A model generated the notes under the pieces. That model did no database searches. It had not been told where the DNA came from and worked only from the letters and a program-made list of their open reading frames with translations. Below are positions 19,450 to 28,235 of a stretch of DNA of 43,694 bases, piece after piece; position 1 is the first letter of the stretch, and the number at the start of each line of letters is the position of its first letter. Origin of the DNA: Zetaproteobacteria bacterium (lineage in GTDB: Bacteria > Pseudomonadota > Zetaproteobacteria > Mariprofundales > Mariprofundaceae); assembly GCA_003233235.1 (NCBI GenBank), contig QILF01000039.1, forward strand, positions 1-43,694, given 5' to 3'. The position numbers and the translations under genes were made by a program.

Positions 19450-19821
19450 CTACTTCGGACGCTTGGTGCCGTACTTGGAACGCGCTTGTCTGCGTCCATC
19501 TACGCCGGTTGTATCCAAGACACCACGCAGAATATGGTAACGAACACCAGGCAAATCCTTGACGCGGCCACCGCGAATCAGCACAACTGAATGCTCTTGC
19601 AGCTTATGACCTTCACCGGGAATGTAGGCGGTAACTTCCTGACCGTTGGTCAGACGTACACGCGCCACTTTACGCAAAGCCGAGTTCGGCTTTTTCGGCG
19701 TTGTCGTGTACACACGTGTACACACACCACGGCGCTGCGGACATGCGTCCAGCGCGGGAACCTTGTTGATTTTCCGCTTGTCCTTACGGCCTTTGCGAAT
19801 CAACTGATTAATCGTTGGCAT
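19450..19821 (-). CDS. rpsL: 30S ribosomal protein S12
   Basis: 123 aa. Decoding-centre protein and first gene of the 18.6-kb translation cluster. [15 protein letters not shown] start, [26 protein letters not shown], and [29 protein letters not shown]. The two lysines linked to streptomycin resistance when mutated (about 43 and 88) are both wild type. Leader of about 55 bases from the predicted start point. Confidence 0.99.
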   Translation of the reverse strand: MPTINQLIRKGRKDKRKINKVPALDACPQRRGVCTRVYTTTPKKPNSALRKVARVRLTNGQEVTAYIPGEGHKLQEHSVVLIRGGRVKDLPGVRYHILRGVLDTTGVDGRRQARSKYGTKRPK

Positions 19822-19883
19822 CCACTACCTCGTAACTACGTATTCTTCCCAACAACCCGCATAGGGGTTGCGAAGGGCCGCGA

Positions 19884-19912
19884 ACCATAATAAGGCCTCG
19901 CTTACCTGTCAA
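19884..19912 (-). promoter_or_regulatory. Strong sigma70-type promoter of the translation cluster
   Basis: Minus strand: TTGACA, 17 bases, TATGGT. The -35 is a perfect match and the spacing is optimal. Transcription would begin near 19877, about 55 bases before rpsL. The upstream DNA is AT-rich (CTAAAAACTAACGTC and CTTTTTAACTG), so an UP element is possible. Confidence 0.8.
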
Positions 19913-19984
19913 CTGCTGTTTAGCAACTGTGTTTATGGCTCATTCAGAACAGTTAAAAAGACGTTAGTTTTTAGCCCTTCATAA

Positions 19985-20141
19985 GAGCCACTTGCAAAAG
20001 TCTGGGTGGATGAGTTGCAATCCCACTTCGAGTGCGATTTTGAGTTGGAATGAGGTGAATGGTGGTTCCATTGAAATTCCAACTCAAAATCGCGCCGGAG
20101 TGGGGAAGCAAATCGCCGCTCACGACTTTTGCAAGTGGCTC
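19985..20141. mobile_element. Palindromic MITE-like element, copy 1
   Basis: 157 bp starting GAGCCACTTGCAAAAGTC and ending with its exact complement, flanked on both sides by ATAA (19981-19984 and 20142-20145), a 4-bp target duplication. The arms stay complementary almost to the middle; the inner stem TTTTGAGTTGGAAT / ATTCCAACTCAAAA is perfect. It has no coding capacity. The centre contains ATGGTGGTTC, shared by all copies. Presumably moved by a transposase encoded elsewhere. The CTTTTGCAA-type ends and 4-bp duplication remind me of the IS5 family, unverified. Confidence 0.85.
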
Positions 20142-20166
20142 ATAATAACAACTGTCAGCCGACAGC
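20141..20166 (-). terminator. Weak hairpin after the kinase gene
   Basis: CTGTC-GGCT-GACAG followed by TTGTTATTAT on the minus strand, starting a few bases beyond the kinase stop codon. Only a 5-bp stem, so a weak terminator at best; the adjacent palindromic element could add to it. Confidence 0.35.
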
Positions 20167-20174
20167 GTCTAACC

Positions 20175-22379
20175 TCACGTATGAAAAATCGCCTGAATTT
20201 TTTCACGCAAATCCTTTGGTGAATAGGGCTTCTGAATAAAACCAGACAAGCCCTGACCGGCAAAACGACTTGTCGCATCTTCTTCATTGTAGCCGCTGGA
20301 CAATATCACGCGCACATCTTTATTGATGCGCCTAAGCTCACGAAAACAGCCTTTACCATCTAGCTTCGGCATGGTCATATCAAGTAAAACAGCAATGATT
20401 TCACTCTGATGTTGACGATAAACTTCCAAACCATGCTCGCCATTTTCAGCAGTTAGCGTATCAAAACCCATCCTGCGTAACATCATGCCGGCCATTTCAC
20501 GAATGGATTCCTCATCATCGACAATGAGAATTGTCCCGGCACCACACCAATCTCCTAATGATTCGCTCTCTTCCACATCGCTCACTTGCGCCTCCGATAC
20601 TGGCAACAACAACTTAAATGTCGTCCCCTGCCCTACTTCGGAATACATCTTAATCGCACCATGATGACCACGCGCAATCCCCAGCACCGCACTCATTCCA
20701 AGACCTCTTCCGGTAAATTTCGTAGTGAAAAAAGGGTCAAAAACCCTTTTTTGTGTTGCTTCATCCATACCACAACCGGTATCTGCCACTTCCAAAAATA
20801 CAAATTCTCCCGGCGAAATATCGTCAGCGACAAACGCTCCTTCCAAATACTTGGCATCTGCATGCATCATGCCGGTAGAAAGCGACACCACGCCACTTTT
20901 TTTATTAATCGCATCCGATGCATTTATAACCAGATTCATGATAATTTGTTGTAATTGTGCAACATCTGCATCCACTGCCGGTAACGCCTCCGCCAAATGC
21001 AGCTTAAGCACGACATTTTTGGACACTGAAACCTCCAGCAGCTTAACAATCCCCTCCACCATGAGCGAAAGGCTCACAGCCTTGACCAAAAATTTCCCCT
21101 TTCCCGAATACGCCAGCATCTGCTTGCACAATTCAGCAGCGCGCTTACTGGATTCCTCAATGCGCGCCAAATGCATCAGTGCCGGAGCGGTATCCTCTAA
21201 TTCACATCGTCCCAGTGCCGCATTACCCATAATCACGGTCAGAATATTGTTAAAATCGTGAGCAATACCACCCGCCAACACCCCAAGACTCTCCAGACGC
21301 TGGGTATGCTCCATCTTGGCCTGCATATTTTTCTCTTTGGTCACATCCCGCATCACAGTAATATAATTCAACACTGTCCCATCGCTTGAGATTACAGGAG
21401 AAACGCTACGATCTGTCGTGATAAGATTACCGTGCCTGTCTTTAATAATCACTTCGCCAGTCCAGATATTTCCCGATTTTACCACCGCATCAATTTTCCG
21501 GAAAAACGCTGAATCATGGCAATCACAGCGTAAGATGCTTGCAAATTCACCAACAACTTCGAGCGAACTATAACCGGTCATCATTTCAAAAGCCGGATTC
21601 ACATATTCGATACATGCATGGGCATCACTGATCATGATAACTTCAGCCGTATGCTCAACAGCGGCAGTCAATTGACGTGACTTGGCCTCCACCTGCATCC
21701 GCTCCGTCACATCACGCATCACCGTCATCACAACAGCCTCTTTACCAACCTGCGAAAATGGAATCCCCTGCACCTCACCATAAAATTCGCTACCATCAAA
21801 TCGAAGCAAGCGCTCAACAATCAAAGGCGCAGCCTTACCTTCCGTCATCACTCGATGGACACGCCATCGCGCTTTTTCACGATCCTCCGGATGCACACGA
21901 TCCAGTATCGGCGTACCCACCATGTATTCTTGGGATTCCGCACTGAAGATAGAAACCATGGCCGGATTCACAAACAACCACAAACCATTCTGGTGAATCC
22001 CCACCGCATCTGGAATCAACTCAAAAAGCTGGTGAAAACGCGTTTCGCTACGCCGCAGATTCCTCATCTGATCGGCTAGAAACACGCGTAACTCATCGCG
22101 CCGCCGCTCCATGGTTAACGTCATCTGCTGCAATTCCCGGGCCTCCTCGGAAATCTTGACCGGAAGATCCATCCAATCATCGCTTTCAACAACCACGGAA
22201 TTCCTGATTTGACGCATATAGTCCAGAGGTTCGTCATTCTCATGAATCGTATCAACCAGCAATGACATTTTCACCTGCGAAAGAAATGCCATGCTGCGCA
22301 TACGCAAGGAACTTTCTACCAGCGCACGACTTATCACCGCAACGCGTTGCGAATCAAAATCAGGCAGACGTATTCTCAC
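20175..22379 (-). CDS. PAS hybrid sensor histidine kinase with receiver domain
   Basis: 734 aa, soluble, no membrane segments. An N-terminal helical part (1-110) is followed by PAS 1 (about 113-227), PAS 2 (about 235-350), HisKA with GGIAHDFNN (phospho-acceptor His374), HATPase (N-box around Asn482/Asn486, DTGCGM at 533) and a C-terminal receiver (DDEE 621-624, phospho-Asp667 in LLDMTMP, Lys717 in IQKPYS). GTG start overlaps the upstream ODP-like gene by 4 bases (GTGA). The absence of its own input membrane part and this coupling suggest that the ODP-like protein supplies the signal. No DNA-binding output domain is present, so a separate partner must carry the response. Confidence 0.93.
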   Translation of the reverse strand: MRIRLPDFDSQRVAVISRALVESSLRMRSMAFLSQVKMSLLVDTIHENDEPLDYMRQIRNSVVVESDDWMDLPVKISEEARELQQMTLTMERRRDELRVFLADQMRNLRRSETRFHQLFELIPDAVGIHQNGLWLFVNPAMVSIFSAESQEYMVGTPILDRVHPEDREKARWRVHRVMTEGKAAPLIVERLLRFDGSEFYGEVQGIPFSQVGKEAVVMTVMRDVTERMQVEAKSRQLTAAVEHTAEVIMISDAHACIEYVNPAFEMMTGYSSLEVVGEFASILRCDCHDSAFFRKIDAVVKSGNIWTGEVIIKDRHGNLITTDRSVSPVISSDGTVLNYITVMRDVTKEKNMQAKMEHTQRLESLGVLAGGIAHDFNNILTVIMGNAALGRCELEDTAPALMHLARIEESSKRAAELCKQMLAYSGKGKFLVKAVSLSLMVEGIVKLLEVSVSKNVVLKLHLAEALPAVDADVAQLQQIIMNLVINASDAINKKSGVVSLSTGMMHADAKYLEGAFVADDISPGEFVFLEVADTGCGMDEATQKRVFDPFFTTKFTGRGLGMSAVLGIARGHHGAIKMYSEVGQGTTFKLLLPVSEAQVSDVEESESLGDWCGAGTILIVDDEESIREMAGMMLRRMGFDTLTAENGEHGLEVYRQHQSEIIAVLLDMTMPKLDGKGCFRELRRINKDVRVILSSGYNEEDATSRFAGQGLSGFIQKPYSPKDLREKIQAIFHT

Positions 22380-23128
22380 GCCATTTCCCCATCCAGATCA
22401 ATACCGCAAGCCAGCCCTTTGAGGTGTTCAAATGCTTTTCCCACCATTTTGCCCTCAATCACCGAACCATGCTGAGGTAAAATTCGATCAATCTGCCAGT
22501 GGCTCTGCATGCGTTCCAAGCCATGCCTCAGCACCCGATTCGATGGCATATAGAGCTGATGCCAACTATCCATACGAGCGAGAAACGATTCATCTGTTGC
22601 TAATAAATTCCAACACTCGGACACCGCACCAAAAATATCGCTGGTGAACAAACTCTTCGTTTGCGTGTCATACGTCACAATAGCGCCGGGAGAATGCAAG
22701 TATGGCGTAAACATGAACTCCAACACCCGACCACTGTTCAAGGTAATCGTATAATCGTGCTGTTCGACCGGATAAAAAGAAGATTGAATTCCATAATGGC
22801 GAATCAGGCGAATAGAGTTGCTATGCGCCGCCACACGCAAATCCTTACGCCCTATAATATCCTCAACGACAGGAATATTACTGCACACATCGGGATCCTG
22901 ATGCTGCGCCACAATCAATGAAATATTCGCCGGGTTCACCACTTCCAGCACCTTGCGCATCATTTTGGGAAAATCAGTCAGCGAACCCGGATCAATCAGC
23001 ACCGCTTCGATGTTTTCTTTGTTGCCATCCAACAACAAATAGGGATTGCAGTGCAAATGCGTTTTTTCATCTGCATAGCCGACCCAATAGATATTTTCTG
23101 CGACCTTGATTGCATCATGAAAATCCAT
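22376..23128 (-). CDS. ODP-like diiron metallo-beta-lactamase fold protein, putative oxygen sensor
   Basis: 250 aa. Start placed at the ATG at 23128 (MDFHDAIKVAENIYWVG), which has GGGAGG upstream; the track ORF begins at an upstream TTG. The diiron ligand set of flavodiiron/ODP proteins is visible: His76-x-Asp78-x-Asp80 in AQHQDPD, His145 in LHSPG, Asp164 in TSDIFG, His220 in LPQHG. There is no flavodoxin domain, so it is not a complete flavodiiron oxidoreductase. It matches the ODP type, in which a diiron site binds oxygen and signals to a kinase or chemotaxis protein. Coupled by a 4-base overlap to the downstream histidine kinase. Function by family, not tested. Confidence 0.8.
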   Translation of the reverse strand: MDFHDAIKVAENIYWVGYADEKTHLHCNPYLLLDGNKENIEAVLIDPGSLTDFPKMMRKVLEVVNPANISLIVAQHQDPDVCSNIPVVEDIIGRKDLRVAAHSNSIRLIRHYGIQSSFYPVEQHDYTITLNSGRVLEFMFTPYLHSPGAIVTYDTQTKSLFTSDIFGAVSECWNLLATDESFLARMDSWHQLYMPSNRVLRHGLERMQSHWQIDRILPQHGSVIEGKMVGKAFEHLKGLACGIDLDGEMA

Positions 23129-23191
23129 TGCCTTCACCCTCCCTTCGATCAACCTCGCAAAGAACCTACCATTAAAAGGGCTTCACGCATA

Positions 23192-23863
23192 TCAAAGACC
23201 AATCGTTTCAACGCCGTCCGGCGTCCCCATTAAAATCACATCTGCACCCTGATGCGAGAAAATACCGTTGGTCACCACGCCAGGTATGCTATTCAGTTCA
23301 TCTTCCAAACCACGCGGGTCCGCAATCGTCAAGCCATGAACATCAATAATGATATTACCATTATCGGTAGTATACCCTTCACGCAGTATCGGATTTCCGC
23401 CAATTTTCCCAGCCACACCCATAACCAACTCGCGGGCCATCGGAATCACCTCGATAGGTAGCGGGAATGCGCCGAGATGCGCCACACATTTACTTTCATC
23501 GACAATACAAACAAAGAAGTCGGATGCCGCAGCCACAATCTTCTCGCGCGTCAACGCGCCGCCGCCACCCTTGGTTAAATTCTTGTCGGCATCGAATTCG
23601 TCCGCACCATCAATATATACAGACAGCGAATCCACTTTGGTCAGCGCCTCATTTAAATCCAGCACCACAATACCGTGACCCGCCAGTCGTTCAGCCGTGA
23701 CCTCAGAACTGGCCACTGCACCGATAATATCGTCCTTCTTACTAGCCAACGCATCAATAAACATATTCGCCGTCGAACCGGTTCCGACACCGACAATCGT
23801 GCCGCCCTTCACATGTTGCAGCGCCGCCTCGGCAACTTTTTGTTTCATTTCATCTTGCGTCAT
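23192..23863 (-). CDS. rpiA: Ribose-5-phosphate isomerase A
   Basis: 223 aa. Interconverts ribose 5-phosphate and ribulose 5-phosphate in the pentose phosphate and Calvin pathways. Start at ATG 23863 ([15 protein letters not shown]) with AGGAG upstream, 55 codons inside the track [18 protein letters not shown] (25-39), [27 protein letters not shown] with the catalytic Asp, and a C-terminal [24 protein letters not shown]. In an autotroph it would regenerate ribulose phosphate; this use is inference. Confidence 0.97.
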   Translation of the reverse strand: MTQDEMKQKVAEAALQHVKGGTIVGVGTGSTANMFIDALASKKDDIIGAVASSEVTAERLAGHGIVVLDLNEALTKVDSLSVYIDGADEFDADKNLTKGGGGALTREKIVAAASDFFVCIVDESKCVAHLGAFPLPIEVIPMARELVMGVAGKIGGNPILREGYTTDNGNIIIDVHGLTIADPRGLEDELNSIPGVVTNGIFSHQGADVILMGTPDGVETIGL

Positions 23864-23957
23864 TTTATTTTCTCCTCTTATTTTCGCCTGTTTTATCTTA
23901 AAAAAAACCTGTTCCACCTTCTGAAAAAGCCACCTTCCAGCAAGCAACGTCATAATT

Positions 23958-24668
23958 TTACGGCTTGCCGACCAAGACCCCAACATCTGATTTATTAACC
24001 GCAACGCTGTCGGCAACAGGCTTGCCAAAAATCGTCTGGAAACGTGACTCGCGCATCAACACCGGATCAGCCACACCCGTTTCCTGCACCGTCAACCACA
24101 ATGCCTTGGCTTCAGCGTAGGGTGCTGCGGGAAAGGTAAAACGCCACGTCGAAATAGTCGGCTGACGACGATCATAGATAAAACGCCGTTTACTCTTCTG
24201 CAAACGGCGTTGCAACTTCTGCGCATAAGCCGACATATAAAGCCGCGCAAGCGCCACACCGAATCTTCCGTCCGACTTGATAAGCGCCGCATCAAAACCG
24301 GCTTTTTTCCATGCCTCACGAACGCGCACCGCCTCCTCGCGCTTGGCAAAATTGCGCGGGTCGTCAAACGCATGCAATTCTACCTGCTCCTGTCGCTGCA
24401 CAGGAATAACTGTCAAACCACGTCCGATTAGCGTTGCCTTCATCGCCGCCGCCGCTTTGGGAACAATCATCCGCCGACTAACCACGCGCCACAATGCTGC
24501 AGCTTCGCCCGGTCGCTCGGGAAGAGCCAACACCGTAGCTTGTGATTTCACGGCAGCCGGGATATTCGGGCCGGGCAAAACCGCAGTGACGACAAATGGC
24601 GGCTGCCAAGCCATCCAGGCAAGCCAGGCAATGCCTATCAATGCTAAAAACGCGATAGCTCTACGCAT
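23958..24668 (-). CDS. Membrane-anchored protein of unknown function
   Basis: 236 aa. I do not recognise the family. Residues 5-22 ([18 protein letters not shown]) form one membrane anchor with a positive MRR start, so the rest probably lies in the periplasm. The region after it contains two similar alpha/beta stretches, including [20 protein letters not shown] and [20 protein letters not shown], which recall the lysine/arginine-rich repeats of SPOR-like peptidoglycan-binding folds, but the match is weak. ATG at 24668 preferred over the upstream TTG; it overlaps coaX by 8 bases. Could be a small envelope factor in the cofactor operon. Confidence 0.7.
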   Translation of the reverse strand: MRRAIAFLALIGIAWLAWMAWQPPFVVTAVLPGPNIPAAVKSQATVLALPERPGEAAALWRVVSRRMIVPKAAAAMKATLIGRGLTVIPVQRQEQVELHAFDDPRNFAKREEAVRVREAWKKAGFDAALIKSDGRFGVALARLYMSAYAQKLQRRLQKSKRRFIYDRRQPTISTWRFTFPAAPYAEAKALWLTVQETGVADPVLMRESRFQTIFGKPVADSVAVNKSDVGVLVGKP

Positions 24669-25485
24669 GTTCAACGAAATGCCGCAGGGCCAGTAGCAGC
24701 AAACCCTCCAGCGTCAATTCAGGACGATACGTATCAATATCCGGCATCGCATCAATAATACGCCCGGCCAGACCACCGGTTGCAACCACCGGCGCTCCGG
24801 CATAATCGGGTAAAGTGTGCAAACGGCGAATAATACCGCTCAAACCTTCCACCGCCGCCCAATAGCTGCCGGATTGCATGCTGCCAGCGGTATCACGGCC
24901 AATCAGTTCATCGGTTGCCGCAAACGGCACTTCGGGAAGTTTGGCGGCACGTCCGGCCAGCGCCTCCAGCGCCACTTCCATACCCGGCAGGATAAGACCA
25001 CCGGCATAATGCCCCTGTGGCGAAACAACATCGAACGTCGTCGCCGTCCCGCAATCCATCACAATCACCGGTGCACCGAAGGCTTCACGCGCAGCTAAAG
25101 CATTCACAATCCGGTCCGCGCCGACCTCGCGCGGATTTTTATAATCCACCGCCATGCCGGTTTTCACGCCGGGCGAACCGACAAACAACGGTTTCAACCC
25201 GAACACCTGCGCACACGCCTCGCCAAGCACCGCCTCAAAATGAGGAACCACGCAGGCCGCCATCACCCCATGCACCGTCACTTTGCATTGGCCATCTTTG
25301 TCTTCTTCTGCTTTCAGCAAACCGCGCAACTTCAACGCCAATTCATCACCGGTCAAACTGCGCTCGCTCGACAAGCGCCAGTGACCACACATCACACCAT
25401 CGCGCACCAATCCGAATACCATGCAGGTGTTGCCCATATCCACCAGCAGCAAATCGCCCGTCGGATTTGTTTCTAACGTACTCAA
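24661..25485 (-). CDS. coaX: Type III pantothenate kinase
   Basis: 274 aa. Phosphorylates pantothenate, the first step of CoA synthesis; the type III form needs a monovalent cation and is not feedback-inhibited by CoA. N-terminal DMGNTCMVFGLV, GADRIVNALAA (about 133-143), MDCGTATTFDVV. TTG start overlaps the birA stop (TTGA), so translation is probably coupled. Second CoA-pathway gene in the window besides coaE. Confidence 0.95.
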   Translation of the reverse strand: MSTLETNPTGDLLLVDMGNTCMVFGLVRDGVMCGHWRLSSERSLTGDELALKLRGLLKAEEDKDGQCKVTVHGVMAACVVPHFEAVLGEACAQVFGLKPLFVGSPGVKTGMAVDYKNPREVGADRIVNALAAREAFGAPVIVMDCGTATTFDVVSPQGHYAGGLILPGMEVALEALAGRAAKLPEVPFAATDELIGRDTAGSMQSGSYWAAVEGLSGIIRRLHTLPDYAGAPVVATGGLAGRIIDAMPDIDTYRPELTLEGLLLLALRHFVEHA

Positions 25486-26468
25486 GATGCCACACCCTCC
25501 TCCATCAACTGCAAATCACCGGCGATAATACGTTCCAATCCGGATGCTGTGCGCAACAGCAACGCCCCATCCGTATCCAGCGCTTCGGCAATGCCGTCAA
25601 TATAGCCGCTTCCGTTGTCAACGCGAACCCTCTTACCGCTGGCAATATGCGCCTGCCACCAAGGGTCACGAATAGCGGCAAATCCGTCGCGCAGATAATT
25701 CCGATAAAGCACGTCGATTTCGCGCAACAACGCCACCGCCACATCCATGCGGCGAAGGTTTTGGCCGCTCAACGAACTCACATCACCGGCAATTCCGGCC
25801 ACTTCCTCCGGCCAACCGCCATCCGGCGGTCGGACATTCAAACCGATGCCAACGACCACCGCCTGCACGCGTCCCGGTTCCGAGCGCATTTCGATAAGAA
25901 TGCCCGCCAGCTTGCGCCCCGCGCACAAAATATCATTCGGCCATTTGATGCGCACCTGCGGCAAAAACGGAAGCAGCGCGCGCTGTACGGCAAGCGCAGT
26001 CAGCAGCGACAATTGCGGCACATCCGACGGCGGCAACGGCGGACGCAATAAAATCGACATGGTCAGCGCATGCCGTTCCGCACTGTGCCAACGGCGTTGT
26101 AAACGCCCGCGCCCGCTCGTTTGCCGTTCGGCAAACATCACCAAACCATCCGGCGCTTGCTCGCCCGATTCGGCCAAACGCATCAACGCGCTATTCGTCG
26201 AATCCACTTCATCGACCACCAGACAACGACTGCCGATATGTGCACCCGCCAGACGTTCGGCAAACCACGAAGCAAGCAGCACATCCCCCTGCAAACGGTA
26301 GCCGACACCGCGTTCAGCACACACCTTGATACCGCTATCGTTCAAAGCCCGAACATGCTTCCAGATGGCGGTACGACTGATGCCAAAATGCCGCGCCAAT
26401 ACGTCACCGGAAAGCGGTGCGGAAGCGTCAACTAACAACCGCAGCAGCGATTCACGCGTTGGATGCAT
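25482..26468 (-). CDS. birA: Biotin-protein ligase and biotin operon repressor
   Basis: 328 aa. Three parts: a winged helix (about 1-60: LARHFGISRTAIWKHVRALNDSG), the catalytic domain with the biotinyl-AMP loop SGRGRLQRRW (about 117-126) and KWPNDI, and a C-terminal SH3-like domain. It attaches biotin to acetyl-CoA carboxylase BCCP; the DNA-binding domain suggests it also represses biotin genes, none of which are in this window. It overlaps nadC by 17 bases. Confidence 0.97.
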   Translation of the reverse strand: MHPTRESLLRLLVDASAPLSGDVLARHFGISRTAIWKHVRALNDSGIKVCAERGVGYRLQGDVLLASWFAERLAGAHIGSRCLVVDEVDSTNSALMRLAESGEQAPDGLVMFAERQTSGRGRLQRRWHSAERHALTMSILLRPPLPPSDVPQLSLLTALAVQRALLPFLPQVRIKWPNDILCAGRKLAGILIEMRSEPGRVQAVVVGIGLNVRPPDGGWPEEVAGIAGDVSSLSGQNLRRMDVAVALLREIDVLYRNYLRDGFAAIRDPWWQAHIASGKRVRVDNGSGYIDGIAEALDTDGALLLRTASGLERIIAGDLQLMEEGVAS

Positions 26469-27351
26469 CGGCCTTGTGTGTTTCAGTGTTGTCTACTCCA
26501 ACCTCGACGCGCATAGAAACATCCAGCGCCGCAGTTGAATGCGTAATTGCACCAATGGCAATCCGGTCAATGCCGGTTTCAGCGTAAACGCGCGCATTGG
26601 CCAGTGTGATATTCCCGGAAGCTTCGAGAAGCATGCCAGCAGGAACCCATGCACGCGCCGCACACACCTGATTCGGGGTCATATTATCAAGCAGAATGAT
26701 GTCCGGTACAGCAGCAACCGCTTCCCGAACCTCATCCGGCGTTTCGCATTCCACCTCAACCCAAAGCGGTGCATTGCCGGAACCGGAAGTGGCTTGCTGC
26801 AACTCGCGACAGGCTTGAATCGCTGCCGCAATTGAGCCTGCCGCCACAATATGATTCTCCTTAATGAGCATCCCCTCACGCAAATCCATGCGATGGTTCA
26901 CGCCACCGCCGTGACGCACCGCCTGCTTTTCCAGATACCGTAACCCCGGCGTTGTTTTTCGTGTATCGACAATACTGCAATGCGTACCCTGTACCGCCAC
27001 TACAAAAGCCTGCGTCGCCGTCGCAATACCGGAAAGGTGCTGCAAAAAATTCAGCGCCGTGCGTTCAGCCGAGAGCAGCGCCCGCAACGGGCCGGAAAAA
27101 GTAGCCACTGAATCGCCGCAAAGCACGACATCGCCATCGTGACGGCTCCACAATTGTTCGATACGCGCATCAACGGCAGCAAACACCCGTTGCGCGACCA
27201 GAACGCCAGAAAGAACACCGTCCGCTTTGACTGAAATCGTGGCACACCCCTGCTGATCACGGGCTACCGTCGCCTGCGCTGTTAAATCAGCACTTGCCGC
27301 ATCTTCTTCCAATGCAAGCATAATCAGCCGCTCTAGTGCTACAGCATCCAC
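26452..27351 (-). CDS. nadC: Nicotinate-nucleotide pyrophosphorylase (quinolinate phosphoribosyltransferase)
   Basis: 299 aa from the GTG at 27351 (VDAVALERLIMLALEEDAASADLT), where the family begins; the longer track ORF would read 27 codons into the neighbouring gene. Converts quinolinate and PRPP to NaMN in NAD synthesis. RKTTPGLRYLEKQAVRHGGGVNHR, LIKENH, VEVECETPDE and LDNM are the active-site blocks. Its start overlaps the end of the upstream membrane-protein gene by 13 bases. Confidence 0.95.
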   Translation of the reverse strand: MDAVALERLIMLALEEDAASADLTAQATVARDQQGCATISVKADGVLSGVLVAQRVFAAVDARIEQLWSRHDGDVVLCGDSVATFSGPLRALLSAERTALNFLQHLSGIATATQAFVVAVQGTHCSIVDTRKTTPGLRYLEKQAVRHGGGVNHRMDLREGMLIKENHIVAAGSIAAAIQACRELQQATSGSGNAPLWVEVECETPDEVREAVAAVPDIILLDNMTPNQVCAARAWVPAGMLLEASGNITLANARVYAETGIDRIAIGAITHSTAALDVSMRVEVGVDNTETHKADASNA

Positions 27352-28007
27352 AGCACTCCCCCGATAGCCAACGCAATAAACGGCACGTTGAATGGATGAT
27401 GAACAAGCCCGCGCGCAGCGGAAGCGACACAACCGGCAAGCAGCGTCGCAGTCAACGATTCAAACCAACCGACCTGCTGATAGACATGCAGGCTCCAGCC
27501 ACAGCAAATAACCACCGTACAAATCAAGCCGATATGTCCCGGCAGGGTCTGCGCGGGATTGGCCGGAAAACGAATAACAAAATAACCGGCGCGATCCAGC
27601 CAGTGCGCCAGCGGCAGGCCGAGACAGAGGCTGAGTGCCACGCCGAAACCAAGTTCGGGATAAGAAGAGAACTGCAAAGCCGCTAGCAACAATGCCGTCA
27701 CGAACATCCACATCGGCCACGGTTTACTTGCCCCGTCCGACCAAGCCAGCATCAACATCCGACAAACATTCCGTTTGAGAAAAACAGGCACTGTCACCGT
27801 GATTGCGAATAATGCAATGGCCGCGAACAACGCCAGAGGCTGATGGTAAAGCGGCCAGAACAGTACCCAAATACCGGTCAGCGACCACACCGCACGAATC
27901 AACAACGAGGATGGAACGCCGCGACGTATACCGGCAACGCTCAACCAACCGGCTTGCAGCAGGCCAATGACAAAAAACAGCGTTAAGAAGATGTCCAATT
28001 GGTGCAT
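27339..28007 (-). CDS. Multi-pass membrane protein of unknown function
   Basis: 222 aa with about seven hydrophobic segments, starting MHQLDIFLTLFFVIGLLQAGWL. The RFPANPAQTLPGHIGL stretch followed by hydrophobic helices and SLTATLLAGCVASAARGL has a loose resemblance to polyprenol kinase or CDP-diacylglycerol synthase type integral membrane enzymes (phytol or dolichol kinase group). I am not confident of that. It is first in the cofactor cluster nadC-birA-coaX and overlaps nadC, so it is probably co-transcribed with it. Confidence 0.75.
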   Translation of the reverse strand: MHQLDIFLTLFFVIGLLQAGWLSVAGIRRGVPSSLLIRAVWSLTGIWVLFWPLYHQPLALFAAIALFAITVTVPVFLKRNVCRMLMLAWSDGASKPWPMWMFVTALLLAALQFSSYPELGFGVALSLCLGLPLAHWLDRAGYFVIRFPANPAQTLPGHIGLICTVVICCGWSLHVYQQVGWFESLTATLLAGCVASAARGLVHHPFNVPFIALAIGGVLWML

Positions 28008-28074
28008 CGCAGCAGCCTAACCGAGCTCAGCCCTGCCTCAAAGCTGCAAAGATTGGCAAAAAATAAAATCAGTT

Positions 28075-28235
28075 GAGCCACTTGCAAAAGTCCGGGTGGA
28101 TGAGTTGCAATCCCACTTCGAGTGCACTTTCGGGTTGGAATGAGGTACATGGTTGTTCCATTCGGTGAAATCCCAACTCAAAATCGCGCCGGAACGGGAA
28201 AGCAAATCGCCGCACATGACTTTCGCAAGTGGCTT
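28075..28235. mobile_element. Palindromic MITE-like element, copy 2, at the carA stop codon
   Basis: 161 bp, starting GAGCCACTTGCAAAAGTC and ending GACTTTCGCAAGTGGCTT. Flanks AGTT on the left and AATT on the right, a 4-bp duplication with one change. More divergent than copy 1: its inner stem has several mismatches (TTTCGGGTTGGAAT against ATCCCAACTCAAAA). Its right end supplies the last two bases of the carA TAA stop. Confidence 0.85.

Larger units (their letters stand above)
19913..20174. other. Intergenic region between the kinase gene and rpsL
   Basis: No gene. It holds AT-rich DNA upstream of the rpsL promoter, a complete palindromic element (19985-20141), and a weak hairpin just after the kinase stop. 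The element separates the promoter from the kinase operon and may act as that operon's terminator. Confidence 0.6.

Noticed and set aside
25017-26051. 344-aa plus-strand ORF, the longest on that strand
   Set aside because: Antisense to coaX and birA; rich in Arg, His, Pro and Gln as expected for a reverse frame, and without motifs.
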